Positions 48,719-57,286 of a DNA stretch of 62,537 nucleotides are shown in pieces. The notes beneath the pieces are model-generated. The model did not search any database. It was not told the DNA's origin and saw only the letters and a list, made by a program, of their open reading frames with translations. The DNA comes from Lacrimispora sp. 210928-DFI.3.58 (GTDB lineage Bacteria > Bacillota > Clostridia > Lachnospirales > Lachnospiraceae). Every line of letters starts with the position of its first letter. The stretch's first letter is position 1. The position numbers and the translations under genes were made by a program. The stretch covers positions 1 through 62,537 of the forward strand of contig NZ_JAJCIC010000028.1 in the NCBI RefSeq assembly GCF_020554865.1, written 5' to 3'.

Positions 48719-48850
48719 TTTCTGCTCCTGTGACATAAAAGTGACGCTCCTGACGATTCGGCTGAAAGCGCCCAGTTTCTCCCTAGTGGCCTGCCTACCC
48801 CTCCTGGGGGATGCGCGGCCACACGGGGCCTCCAGTGGCCTTACAGGGGG

Positions 48851-49195
48851 CTATTGTTGAGTGGAGAGAAGAAAGCACTCCTCACAGAGCTTGTCCGCCA
48901 GAAACTCCAGCTGCGCGATCTGCTCCGGGGCAAGTTCTCTGGCCCTTGGACAGCGGGCGATCTGCCGGATGTTGGAGTAGATATGGTTTACGGCGGGGTG
49001 CGGATCTATCTTCTGCCTGGGCATTCGGGCGTGGATCGTGGCCTCCTTGATCAGCTTGCGGAAATAAGTTGTGACCGGCAGTCTGGTGATGGCCAGATAG
49101 CGGCACAGCCGCTGGTACTGCTCCTCCGTCATGCGGACGGACAGAGAACAGCTGTTGTCCCGCATAGGTGGGCGTGGCCTGCGTTTATGCCGCAT
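48851..49195 (-). CDS. MobC-like mobilization protein 2
   Basis: A 114-residue basic protein. An N-terminal arginine-rich arm is followed by a ribbon-helix-helix-like segment (SLSVRMTEEQYQRLCRYLAI) and a helical body with HIYSNIRQIARCPRARELA, the form of MobC-type relaxosome accessory proteins. The ATG at 49193-49195 overlaps the preceding gene by 11 nt; the longer open frame upstream is GC-rich shadow. A relaxase gene would normally follow but is absent. Confidence 0.75.
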   Translation of the reverse strand: MRHKRRPRPPMRDNSCSLSVRMTEEQYQRLCRYLAITRLPVTTYFRKLIKEATIHARMPRQKIDPHPAVNHIYSNIRQIARCPRARELAPEQIAQLEFLADKLCEECFLLSTQQ

Positions 49196-49514
49196 AGGGG
49201 TACCCCAGCTTTCGCACTTGCCAGAACCGTTCCACCACCTGGACCAGGCGGTGGAGGGCCAAGTCCAGATGCTGGGCGGTGCCGCAGCCACTGTTGAATG
49301 CCCTGGCCACGGCGTTGATGTCCCGGCCAGCCTCATCCGCAAAGGCGATGGTCGCTCTCGTCTCCTCCTCCCGGTAGCGCATGGGGCGGTTTCGCTCCAG
49401 CTCTCTCATCAGCCAGGCGTTGGCGGACAGTCCGGCAGCCCTGCTTTTTTCTTTCAGCAGGTCGTATTCCTCCTGGCTCATCCGGATGCAGGTGCGGTGT
49501 GTTTGTGTGTTCAT
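49185..49514 (-). CDS. MobC-like mobilization protein 1
   Basis: A 109-residue protein with an N-terminal ribbon-helix-helix (THRTCIRMSQEEYDLLKEKS) and a C-terminal helical part (AFNSGCGTAQHLDLALHRL). Such proteins bind oriT and help the relaxase. ATG at 49512-49514 follows GAGGAGGAG. It heads a two-gene unit with the second MobC-like gene; the start codon choice discards 38 upstream codons that lack similarity and a ribosome site. Confidence 0.75.
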   Translation of the reverse strand: MNTQTHRTCIRMSQEEYDLLKEKSRAAGLSANAWLMRELERNRPMRYREEETRATIAFADEAGRDINAVARAFNSGCGTAQHLDLALHRLVQVVERFWQVRKLGYPYAA

Positions 49515-49579
49515 GTTGCTCCTCCTCTCGGGAGACGGCTCCAGGGCCATCCCCGGTTCTCGCACCCATCCTAACAGAT

Positions 49580-49604
49580 AATGCGGACAGTCTGTGTCCG
49601 CATT
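49580..49604. promoter_or_regulatory. Hairpin upstream of the mob genes, candidate oriT component
   Basis: AATGCGGACA and TGTCCGCATT form perfect 10-bp arms over a 5-nt loop, followed by an A-run. It lies 65 nt upstream of the first MobC-like start codon, where oriT often lies in mobilizable elements. No nic site can be identified by eye. Confidence 0.35.
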
Positions 49605-49757
49605 AAAAAAGAAAAATGGGGGTCTCATGATGCACCCTGCCCTGGATTTCTTGACCTCCAGGGTGCTAACATGGACACCCTTGTACGGATTATAATGTAT
49701 AGTTTAGTACCCCACAGTGTAGACAGCCTATTGTTAAAAACGACACCCTGATGCAGG

Positions 49758-50025
49758 TGAAAATCGGGTCCGGCAAGGTTGCCGAACCCGATTTTCAGCG
49801 CAATGGACTGCCGCCAGAATTGCCAAATGTTCAAATGAGATCGGGTTTGACAATTTTGTCAACCCCGATCTTGCGTGGAACATCTTCCGAAAACTTTTCG
49901 GCAACCTTGCCGGAAAGTTCCGCCCGAAGGCGGCATTGGGGACAGGGGTTTCCCCTGCAAGCGCGTTTTGACATCAAAACGCTATGCTTGCGTGAAACGC
50001 CCGCCCTTCAGGGCGGGCGTTTCAC
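49758..50025. repeat. Cluster of five short-loop palindromes in the mob-to-RM spacer
   Basis: Five inverted repeats in 270 bp: 49758-49797 (19-bp arms, GG loop, one mismatch), 49838-49871 (16-bp arms, TT loop, one mismatch), 49892-49919 (13-bp arms, CC loop, one mismatch), 49963-49982 (9-bp perfect arms, CA loop, with an outer GCAAGC/GCTTGC pair) and 49992-50025 (15-bp perfect arms, TTCA loop). They fill most of the 0.85-kb gap 49515-50387, which contains no convincing gene; AT content rises sharply after about 50150. Confidence 0.9.
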
Positions 50026-50387
50026 CGCTGGAGGCAAGTCAATACCTTGGTTAAAATTAGCCTATATGAAAATCCTTCCGACTCTCCATAAGGCTGAGGT
50101 AACCATTCTGGAACAGCTTGTGGTAAAGCATCACGTAAGAATTTAACGGCAAACCCGCTACCCTAAATTAAATTGGTTCAGTCCTTATGTTTAAAATGAG
50201 CATGTCAATGGTTTATCTCGTCTATTAATCTTCTAAAAAGAAAAAATTTTTGGACAATCGAAAACGAAAATTGTCCAACTAAATCCACTATTGTCTATTT
50301 GAGTTTGATAGATTCACAAAATTTCCCCAAATATATTGCACCCCACAAAAAATAATGATATACTTGACAAAATGGGGTGAATGTGTT

Positions 50388-50588
50388 ATGGCAGACGAAC
50401 TATTTACAGTTGCTCAAGCGGCTGAATATTTGAAAGTATGCGATAAAACGGTACGGCGAATGATTGCCTCTAAGGAACTTGTTGCTTCCAAAGTAGGAAG
50501 TAGAAGCTGGCGCATCCGTAAAGATGACATAGATGCCTATCTAAACGCCACCAGTACGGGGCAGGAAGGAGCAGATACCATTGAGTGA
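50388..50588 (+). CDS. Excisionase-family helix-turn-helix protein
   Basis: A 66-residue DNA-binding protein of the MerR-like HTH_17/excisionase family: LFTVAQAAEYLKVCDKTVRR (about 5-24) then SKVGSRSWRIRKDDIDAYLN. ATG at 50388 follows GGGGTG by 8 nt. It overlaps the RM gene by 8 nt, so the two are co-translated. It could be an excision factor for the recombinase, but coupling to the RM gene makes a controller role for RM expression just as likely. Confidence 0.85.
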   Translation: MADELFTVAQAAEYLKVCDKTVRRMIASKELVASKVGSRSWRIRKDDIDAYLNATSTGQEGADTIE

Positions 50589-53500
50589 AGAACTGATTCA
50601 GCGTAATTTGATAGAAGCTCCTGAAAAAATGGGCGATTGGAATTTCTACAATATTGGCGCTACTACATTAAAAGCTCTTAAAGGAGCGAAGATTATTCCC
50701 GATAAAGACTATGAGGCATATGAGGGAAAAAAGCCGGATGCCTTAATTGTTAAAAAGCCAATTATTATCGCAGCTATCGAGTATAAAACCCCTCAGGAGT
50801 TGCGAACCGAAAAGCAGATTGCTAAAGCTATTGCACAAGAAATTGGGACAGCCCAGATATTGCAGGCAAAAGTTTACATTGTTACTGACGGCAAAAAAAC
50901 TTTTTGGATTAACCCTGCTACCGGTCAAGAAATTCTACAGGAAGATGGTAGCCGCATTACATTAAATTTTGACAAGAGTAGTACAGAGTGTATTACCCTC
51001 ATCAATAAGATTCGAGCCTCTATTAATGCTACTAATAATCAAATCAAGGCTGCCGCGTCTGTTGATCCTCTGCCTCTGGCCGAAAAAGTATGGCAAGATT
51101 TATGGGCTGTTTCAGGAGCGACGCCTGAAAATTGTTTGTACACCTTTGTTGAGATTTTTATCTTCAAGTACCTTAGTGATTTAGGTGTTTTGAAGGGAAT
51201 GTATTCATTCTATGATTTGCTTGGAAAATACTCTGGCAATAATGAGAATGAGGTACTTGAATATTATGCTTCCACGGTACGAGTAAAGATTAAAGCTCTT
51301 TTTCCTGGCAATCCGAAGGACAAAACTACCATTATCAATGGTACAATTTTTGTATCCAAAGATGACAAGGCTGTTTCTGGATATGCGACTGTTTTCCACA
51401 AAATTCTTAAGCGTTTTAATGATTTTGGGACTTTAGAGAACATAGACTACGACTTCAAAAGCAAGCTGTTTGAAACTTTCTTGAAAGAATCAATCAGTAA
51501 GAAAAATTGGGGTCAATACTTTACACCCTTGAAGGTAGTTCGAGCTATTGTCAATATGATAGACATCACTCCGGGTATGAAGATTTGCGATCCGGCGTGT
51601 GGCGTTGGAAAATTCTTGCTTGAACCGATTCTTCACGATTTGCACCGATTCTATAAAGTGGAGGATGGAGAGTTAAAGCCTCAAATTACGCTGAGTGGTT
51701 TTGACAAAGGATTTGATAAGGACGAACAAAAAACAATCATTCTCGCTAAAGCAAATATGCTGATTTATATGTCTGGTTTGCTCCGAGAGCATCCAGAAAT
51801 GACAGATAAATTTGCTATACTTTTTAACGACACATTTTTGCTTCAGACCAACTCGATTCTTGGAACCTTGGCAAAGCCTGTACATGAGCAGTATGATCTG
51901 ATTTTAACGAATCCGCCTTATGTTATGAGCGGAAGCAGTAATTTGAAGGAAGAGATTTCCAAGGATGATACACTCAAGAAATACTTTTCTGTAAGCGCAA
52001 TGGGCATCGAGGGTTTGTTCATGGAATGGATTATTCGTGCCCTCAAACCAAATGGAAAAGCGTTTATTGTCGTGCCTGATGGTATTATGAACCGCAGTAA
52101 CGACAAAAAGCTCCGTGACTTCATATTGGAGCAATGTGAAATTGATGCTGTCATCTCTCTTCCGTTAAACACTTTCTTCACAACTAACAAAAAAACTTAC
52201 ATTCTTGCTCTGACAAAAAAAGCACCTGTTATGGTGGATGGTGTGCCTACTCTTCAACGCCAAACCTCCCCAGTATTTACCTATTTGTGTTCGGAAATTG
52301 GAGAAACTCGTGATGTGTACCGTTTTGACATCGATCAAAATGATTTGCAGGTTGCATCTGATCTTTTTAATATGTTCAAGGGTGCGAAAACGAGCTTTGC
52401 CAACACATTGAACATGATTGGTGATCAGAGATGCAAAATTTCGAGCATTGATGACTTTTATAACGGAACTCATTGGTGCGTGGAACGATGGTGGAATCAC
52501 GAAGAACGGCAGGCTCTTGGTATTGAGGAAGAATCCAAGACAATCGGAGTAAATGACTTTAGAGTTTTACTTGCTGATACGATTAACACATTGTCTGAAC
52601 TTGATGAACCATTGGCTGAAGTTGAAAAAAAAAACGATGAGGGCCTTCAGTTTTTAGAAATCCCCATTACCCAGGTGTTTGATATTGTTCGTGGCGACGG
52701 AAAATATACTCGAAGCTATGTACATGAACACACTGGTGAGTATCCATTATATTCTGGCAACACATTTGGACCATTTGCTCAGATCGATTCCTATGATTAT
52801 AATGTTCCGGCATTGACATGGGCAATAGATGGTTTAGCGGGCTACATGATGATTCACAGATCACCTTTTTCCGCAACCAACCACCGTGGAATACTCCTGC
52901 TGAAAGACACAAATATAGACCTGGAGTACGCAAAATATACCTTGGAACCTATTTTTAGAGAGCTTAAAAAAGGGCGGCAAGGCGATAATGGCGAAAATGA
53001 GTACACATCGCTACCACCATTTATGATTCAATCTGTAAAATTTGCTGTTCCGGTAGACCATAACGGAGAGCCTTGGCTTGAAAAGCAAAAAGAAATCGCC
53101 GCAGGTTATGTAACTTTGGAACAAACCAAAGAAACTGTTGTTGAACAAATTGCAAATCTCTCACAGGTTTCTATTGTGCCGAATTGTGACGAATATGCGA
53201 TTGAATATTTGCCTTTGAGTGACCTATTTGACACTATTAAAGGAAAGTCAAAGTACACCAAAAAATACGGGAACCTACACTCAGGCCCCTACCCTGTCTA
53301 CTCGGCATCAAGTCAAGGGACATTGACCCATTTAGATACCTACGATTATGATGGTCGTTATATGACATGGTCAACAAATGGATTTGCAGGTACGATTCTT
53401 ATTCTGGATGGTAAATTTTCTGTTAACGGAGATCGTGGAATCCTGGTTCCTAAAAACGGGCGTCAAGATTTGGACTTCGATTATATGAAATTTACTTTGG

Positions 53501-53739
53501 AACCCATATTCCGGGAGCTGGCTAAAGGTCGAAAAGGCGATAACGGAGAAGATGAATTTACGAAACTATATCCTTCGATGTTAAGCGACATTATGGTACC
53601 AATTCCTGTCGATAGTAAAGGAAATATTAGCCTTTCACTTCAAAAGGAGATTGCCCAAAAGTTTATATCAGTACAAAATAGTCAGAAAGAAATCATTGAA
53701 AAATTGGATGTACTAATATCCAAGAAAATTTCCATTTAA
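50581..53739 (+). CDS. Single-chain restriction-modification-specificity enzyme (R-M-S fusion)
   Basis: A 1052-residue fusion. N-terminal PD-(D/E)XK-like nuclease (about 45-125) with KPDALIV (D53), IEYK (E67, K69) and a downstream Q-rich helix plus AKVYIVTDG, like HsdR_N. HsdM-type helical part (about 165-305), then the N6-adenine methylase with KNWGQYFTP, motif I CDPACGVGKF (336-345) and motif IV LTNPPY (442-447). Two tandem target-recognition domains (about 692-860 and 872-1050) each end with TLEPIFREL and a coiled segment. TTG start at 50581 follows GGAAGGAG. No separate HsdR or HsdS gene is nearby. AT-rich compared with flanks. Confidence 0.9.
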   Translation: MSEELIQRNLIEAPEKMGDWNFYNIGATTLKALKGAKIIPDKDYEAYEGKKPDALIVKKPIIIAAIEYKTPQELRTEKQIAKAIAQEIGTAQILQAKVYIVTDGKKTFWINPATGQEILQEDGSRITLNFDKSSTECITLINKIRASINATNNQIKAAASVDPLPLAEKVWQDLWAVSGATPENCLYTFVEIFIFKYLSDLGVLKGMYSFYDLLGKYSGNNENEVLEYYASTVRVKIKALFPGNPKDKTTIINGTIFVSKDDKAVSGYATVFHKILKRFNDFGTLENIDYDFKSKLFETFLKESISKKNWGQYFTPLKVVRAIVNMIDITPGMKICDPACGVGKFLLEPILHDLHRFYKVEDGELKPQITLSGFDKGFDKDEQKTIILAKANMLIYMSGLLREHPEMTDKFAILFNDTFLLQTNSILGTLAKPVHEQYDLILTNPPYVMSGSSNLKEEISKDDTLKKYFSVSAMGIEGLFMEWIIRALKPNGKAFIVVPDGIMNRSNDKKLRDFILEQCEIDAVISLPLNTFFTTNKKTYILALTKKAPVMVDGVPTLQRQTSPVFTYLCSEIGETRDVYRFDIDQNDLQVASDLFNMFKGAKTSFANTLNMIGDQRCKISSIDDFYNGTHWCVERWWNHEERQALGIEEESKTIGVNDFRVLLADTINTLSELDEPLAEVEKKNDEGLQFLEIPITQVFDIVRGDGKYTRSYVHEHTGEYPLYSGNTFGPFAQIDSYDYNVPALTWAIDGLAGYMMIHRSPFSATNHRGILLLKDTNIDLEYAKYTLEPIFRELKKGRQGDNGENEYTSLPPFMIQSVKFAVPVDHNGEPWLEKQKEIAAGYVTLEQTKETVVEQIANLSQVSIVPNCDEYAIEYLPLSDLFDTIKGKSKYTKKYGNLHSGPYPVYSASSQGTLTHLDTYDYDGRYMTWSTNGFAGTILILDGKFSVNGDRGILVPKNGRQDLDFDYMKFTLEPIFRELAKGRKGDNGEDEFTKLYPSMLSDIMVPIPVDSKGNISLSLQKEIAQKFISVQNSQKEIIEKLDVLISKKISI

Positions 53740-53746
53740 TCGTAAG

Positions 53747-53779
53747 GAAGCGCTCATTTTATTTTGAGCGCTTCTTTTT
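53747..53779 (+). terminator. Terminator of the RM gene
   Basis: GAAGCGCTCA (53747-53756) pairs perfectly with TGAGCGCTTC (53765-53774) over an 8-nt loop, followed by TTTTT. It lies 8 nt past the RM stop codon. Confidence 0.92.
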
Positions 53780-53817
53780 ACTTGCGTTTCACTTCTTTTG
53801 AGACAAGGAGAAAAGCA

Positions 53818-54055
53818 GATGGAGGCCGAAGTAGAGAAGTTGACCCAGGCAGCCCGGTACGAGCGCAATGAACAGCGCCAGGGCTGCCGCAGCGGCCACT
53901 ACAGCCGCAACCTCACCACCACTTCCGGGGATGTCACCCTCAAGGTGCCCAAGCTCAAGGGGATATCCTTTGAGACCGCTATTATTGAGCGGTATCGTCG
54001 CCGGGAGAGCAGTGTGGAGGAGGCTCTCATCGAGATATACCTGGCAGGTGTATAG
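53818..54055 (+). pseudogene. IS256-family (mutator) transposase remnant
   Basis: About 78 codons that match the N-terminal part of IS256-type transposases: MEAEVEKLTQAARYERNEQR, GCRSGHYSRNLTTTSGDV, LKVPKLKGISFETAIIERY and EEALIEIYLAGV. It lacks the true N terminus and the whole DDE catalytic domain, and stops after LAGV. Its frame has higher GC than the RM gene before it. No terminal repeats were seen. It marks an old insertion or recombination boundary of the RM cargo. Confidence 0.85.
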
Positions 54056-54073
54056 GTGAGATGTGCTAAATGC

Positions 54074-54391
54074 CTACTGCTTCCTGTTACAATCATCAGA
54101 ACCGGCATCTGTCTCATCTTCTTCAGCTGGCAATGACTGCCTGTCCTGTTTATAGCAATTCAATTCGTTTGCCATTTCCAAAGCCAGGTGAAAGCCACAG
54201 AGGAAACTGTCCATGGAGCGCTCTTCTGCCATTAGATTCTGGGTATCCATGATCCGCAGCACCAGTTTTCTCTCCGGTTTTTCCAGTCGCTCGATGAGCT
54301 GACGGTGGCAAACTTCAATTTCCTGTTCAGCTTCTGCCATGGGCACAGGTTTATAAAATCTATCATACAGCAGTTTCAGTGTATTGCGCAT
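54074..54391 (-). CDS. DUF6809-like small protein
   Basis: A 105-residue acidic helical protein: LLYDRFYKPV near the start, then EIEVCHRQLIERLEKPERKL and SMDSFLCGFHLALEMANEL. This pattern fits DUF6809, a family often seen on Firmicute mobile elements and of unknown function. Its start is preceded by a run that reads AAGGGGGTAGGATAAT, a usable ribosome site. It is the last gene of the element before the right end. Confidence 0.7.
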   Translation of the reverse strand: MRNTLKLLYDRFYKPVPMAEAEQEIEVCHRQLIERLEKPERKLVLRIMDTQNLMAEERSMDSFLCGFHLALEMANELNCYKQDRQSLPAEEDETDAGSDDCNRKQ

Positions 54392-54668
54392 ATTATCCTA
54401 CCCCCTTGTAGCAAGACAACATACCACAAGCGGATAGAAAAAGCCACAACAATATTTGCATCACTGCAATTTAACTGTATCCAAATTCCGGAAGTTGTTT
54501 TTGTGAAGCATAGGTCAAAATGAGGGCATATGGAACACCACATGCCCTCATTTTCCCCATATACGGCTGGAGCTTAACCCATATCGAGAGATCGTTTTTC
54601 GCAGCACTTCTCAAAGAGCGGGGGCGAGGACAGTTAACCGGCTGTTTTCGCCCTTTTTTGACGTGCGC

Positions 54669-54704
54669 AAAAAGAAGGGCCTGCGGATTTTCCGCAGGCC
54701 CTTC
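54669..54704 (-). terminator. Inward-facing terminator at the right element end
   Basis: GAAGGGCCTGCGGA (54674-54687) pairs perfectly with TCCGCAGGCCCTTC (54691-54704) over TTT. On the minus strand TTTTTGCG follows. It would stop minus-strand transcription arriving from the metallophosphoesterase side. Direct copies of TGCGCAAAA (54664-54672 and 54713-54721) flank it. Confidence 0.8.
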
Positions 54705-54727
54705 CACGCTGATGCGCAAAATTGGTT

Positions 54728-55635
54728 TTTTGTTGTCCTTTTGCGGGGGCGTCTTTCTGTCCAGGGCCTTTTTTCTGATATCCTTGTTATTCTTTGTCTT
54801 TACGGTCAACTGTGGGATCAATTATTACCGGAATCCCTTCTCCTATGAAGCCGGGTTTTCAATGTCCCCCTCCTCTCCGGAGGAGCTTTACCAGCTCTGC
54901 GAATATCTGGTGGGACAGATCAATGAGAGCGCCATGGCTCTGAAAAACCGCCCTGAAGGCTCCCTGGACTACAGCCCCATCACCCCTTATCCCGGTCAGA
55001 CTTCAGAGACACCTGCGCCTCCCGCCTTTTATCTGAGAGAGATGGGAAAGCTGGGCCGTGAAGCCATGAGTGGTTTAGGAAGGCTCTATCCCCAGCTTGC
55101 AGGCTGGTATCCCGATCCGAAGCCCCTGGTAAATTCCAGGCTGCTGTCTGTGCAGCAGCTCTGCGGCATCTATTCGCCCTTTACCATTGAAGCAAACTAC
55201 AACAGGGAGATGCCCTACTACAACATCCCCCATACCATCTGCCACGAGCTGTCCCACTTAAAGGGCTACATGCGGGAGGATGAAGCCAACTTTATCGGCT
55301 ATCTGGCCTGTGCAGGCTCCTCCTCCCCTGACTTTCGCTACAGCGGCTATCTGACCGGCTGGGTCTACGCCGGGAACGCCCTGGCCAAGGCTGACTGGGA
55401 GGGCTACGTCCGCCTTTACGGACAGCTGCCCCCTGAGGCCCTGGAGGATCTCGCATGGAACAATGCTTTCTGGGACAGCTTTGAAGGCCCTGTCGCCGAG
55501 GCCTCCACGGAGCTCAATGACCGCTACCTAAAGGTACACAGCCAGAAGGATGGAGTGCAGAGCTATGGACGGATGGTAGATCTGATGCTGGCCTACTACC
55601 GTTCCCAGCCTGATCCCTACGGAAGCAGGAAATAA
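54728..55635 (+). pseudogene. DUF3810 membrane zinc-peptidase gene, 3' fragment
   Basis: About 301 codons continuing the gene broken at 46565. It begins inside a membrane helix (FLLSFCGGVFLSRAFFLIS, then LFFVFTVNCGINYYRNPFS) and contains the zinc-peptidase motif TICHELSHLKGY (HExxH) with a downstream EDEANFIGYLAC that may supply the third ligand. DUF3810 proteins are predicted membrane metallopeptidases of unknown substrate. The fragment has no ribosome site or start of its own. Its last 19 nt overlap the convergent metallophosphoesterase gene. Confidence 0.85.
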
Positions 55636-57233
55636 TTATTATCCCTGTCAGCGTCTGCCGCCATGGCCTCCAGCTCCCGCAGAAGGGCGCTGTCAGGCAT
55701 GTTCCGCTTCCACCACCTGTAGCCCTTTGCAGATTGTATTTCCTTTAAATCGATCTTTCTCCCTGCATAGTAATCCATGTATACGCCTGCGTATAAAGAG
55801 GACATGGACTGCTCGATCTCCTCTCCCAGGCTTCTTAGCTGGCGGCGTATCTGGGCGCTTATGAGGGATCTGATATACTCATAGGACCAGGCTTCAAACT
55901 CCAAAAGATTCTCATCCGTACTCCCTGTCTTTCTTGCCCAGGCAGATACATCTACCGCCCTTGTGGCGTATTCCAGGCTTCCGTCCTCCTTCCACACCAG
56001 CTCTCCGTACTGGCAGGGCGGGATGCTTATGGCGTCTGTGATGATCTCCTGTATTCCGTAGGCTTCCTCCGGCTCTCCCGGCTCCGCCTTGTGCTTCCGT
56101 ATTCTCTGAACATGGAGATGACCGCTGAAAAATAAGGGGAGCTCATACTTCTGGAGCAGGCCGATCACTTCGCCATTATTTTCCATGGCGCACTGGGTCG
56201 TGTACATGCGGCTTTGGGCCAAAAGATTGTGATGGGCAATGGGAATAACAAAGATCCCATCCTCCTTTGCCTTTATCAGCTGCTTTTCTGCCCATGTCAG
56301 GGTTTCCGGTCTTATCCTCCCCTCTACCAGATTTTCCGGCTCATACTGGCAGGAGTCCAGCATCAGGAGCCAGTTTTTCTCGTCCAAGGCATAGACATAG
56401 CTTAAGGAAGCCTCATCCCTGCTCAGTGCCTGGCGGTATCCGTAGTCCCGGTACAGGTCAAGGAACTCCTCCGGGCTCACGGAGTCCGTTCCTTTGCTCA
56501 CATCGCCAAAATAAACAGCGGCATTGCCATTGTTAATGTCATGGTTTCCCGGAATGACAAGTACCTGGATCCCGGCATCCTGCACCCTTTTAAGCCCTTC
56601 TGAGAGCTCCTCATGATTCATGCGCTCCCCATTCATGGTGATATCCCCGCTCAGCACAAGAGCAGAAGGATGGTCTTTTATCACCTCATCCAGAAAGGCA
56701 TCCAGAAGCTCCGGCAGATACCGGACCACCTTTCCGTCACAATACTCCACAAAACGCTGGAATGCCTTTCCTCCGTCCCCCGCCTTGGCACTCTGGTAGT
56801 GGAGGTCCGTGGCAAGTATGATCCTTGGAGGGGTATAGGCCTGCCCGGCGCTATCCGGCTCCCAGATATTTTCAAGTTCCTTTTTCCAGCCGCTGTAGCC
56901 CTTTTTTCCATAAGTGTTTTTGGCTGCATGACTGCCGGGGATGCCGTCTTCTCCTAGTTTGGTATCGGGAGAAAACGCAGCATCGGAGGGAGAGGCCATC
57001 ACATCTGCCGGAGAAGCCGCGGCATCGGAAGCCGAAGCCAAAGTACCAGTAATCGGAGTAACAGCACCCGCTCCTGATGCGGTTCCGGCTTCTTCCCCGC
57101 CATACTCTGAGGAAATCTCCGTCCTCTGTCCATCTGTCTCTGTCCACTTTTTTAAAACAAACAGCACCCCGAAACACACCAGAAACACCATGGCATATAT
57201 CAGGGCGCTAATCATCCAAATCTTTTTCTTCAT
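55617..57233 (-). CDS. Membrane-anchored calcineurin-like metallophosphoesterase
   Basis: A 538-residue protein. N-terminal membrane anchor (about 7-27), then a low-complexity A/S/G/T/P linker (about 45-110). The phosphoesterase core (about 138-420) shows the five metal motifs: LATDLHY (D-x-H), LSGDITMNG, VIPGNHDINN, IPIAHHNLL and FSGHLHVQRI. The domain faces outward, so it may act on wall or nucleotide phosphates outside the cell; the substrate is unknown. The C-terminal helical region (about 440-530) is not assignable. The ribosome site is weak. Confidence 0.88.
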   Translation of the reverse strand: MKKKIWMISALIYAMVFLVCFGVLFVLKKWTETDGQRTEISSEYGGEEAGTASGAGAVTPITGTLASASDAAASPADVMASPSDAAFSPDTKLGEDGIPGSHAAKNTYGKKGYSGWKKELENIWEPDSAGQAYTPPRIILATDLHYQSAKAGDGGKAFQRFVEYCDGKVVRYLPELLDAFLDEVIKDHPSALVLSGDITMNGERMNHEELSEGLKRVQDAGIQVLVIPGNHDINNGNAAVYFGDVSKGTDSVSPEEFLDLYRDYGYRQALSRDEASLSYVYALDEKNWLLMLDSCQYEPENLVEGRIRPETLTWAEKQLIKAKEDGIFVIPIAHHNLLAQSRMYTTQCAMENNGEVIGLLQKYELPLFFSGHLHVQRIRKHKAEPGEPEEAYGIQEIITDAISIPPCQYGELVWKEDGSLEYATRAVDVSAWARKTGSTDENLLEFEAWSYEYIRSLISAQIRRQLRSLGEEIEQSMSSLYAGVYMDYYAGRKIDLKEIQSAKGYRWWKRNMPDSALLRELEAMAADADRDNNYFLLP

Positions 57234-57286
57234 TCAGGTCAGCTTTCTCTCTTCTGCGGATTTACAATGTCAGTCATGTGATGCCT

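Noticed and set aside
48527..48822. Two overlapping minus-strand frames of 69 and 93 codons through the palindrome cluster
   Set aside because: Their codons simply read through perfect inverted repeats and they overlap the small recombinase-linked ORF; no ribosome site or family is convincing. They remain a weak possibility.
50355..50387. Upstream ATG at 50355 as start of the HTH gene
   Set aside because: It lacks a ribosome site, while the ATG at 50388 has GGGGTG at good spacing and begins the HTH family homology.
54471..54821. 116-codon minus-strand frame across the right element junction
   Set aside because: It spans the predicted junction into the DUF3810 fragment and includes the terminator hairpin, so it cannot be an ancestral gene.
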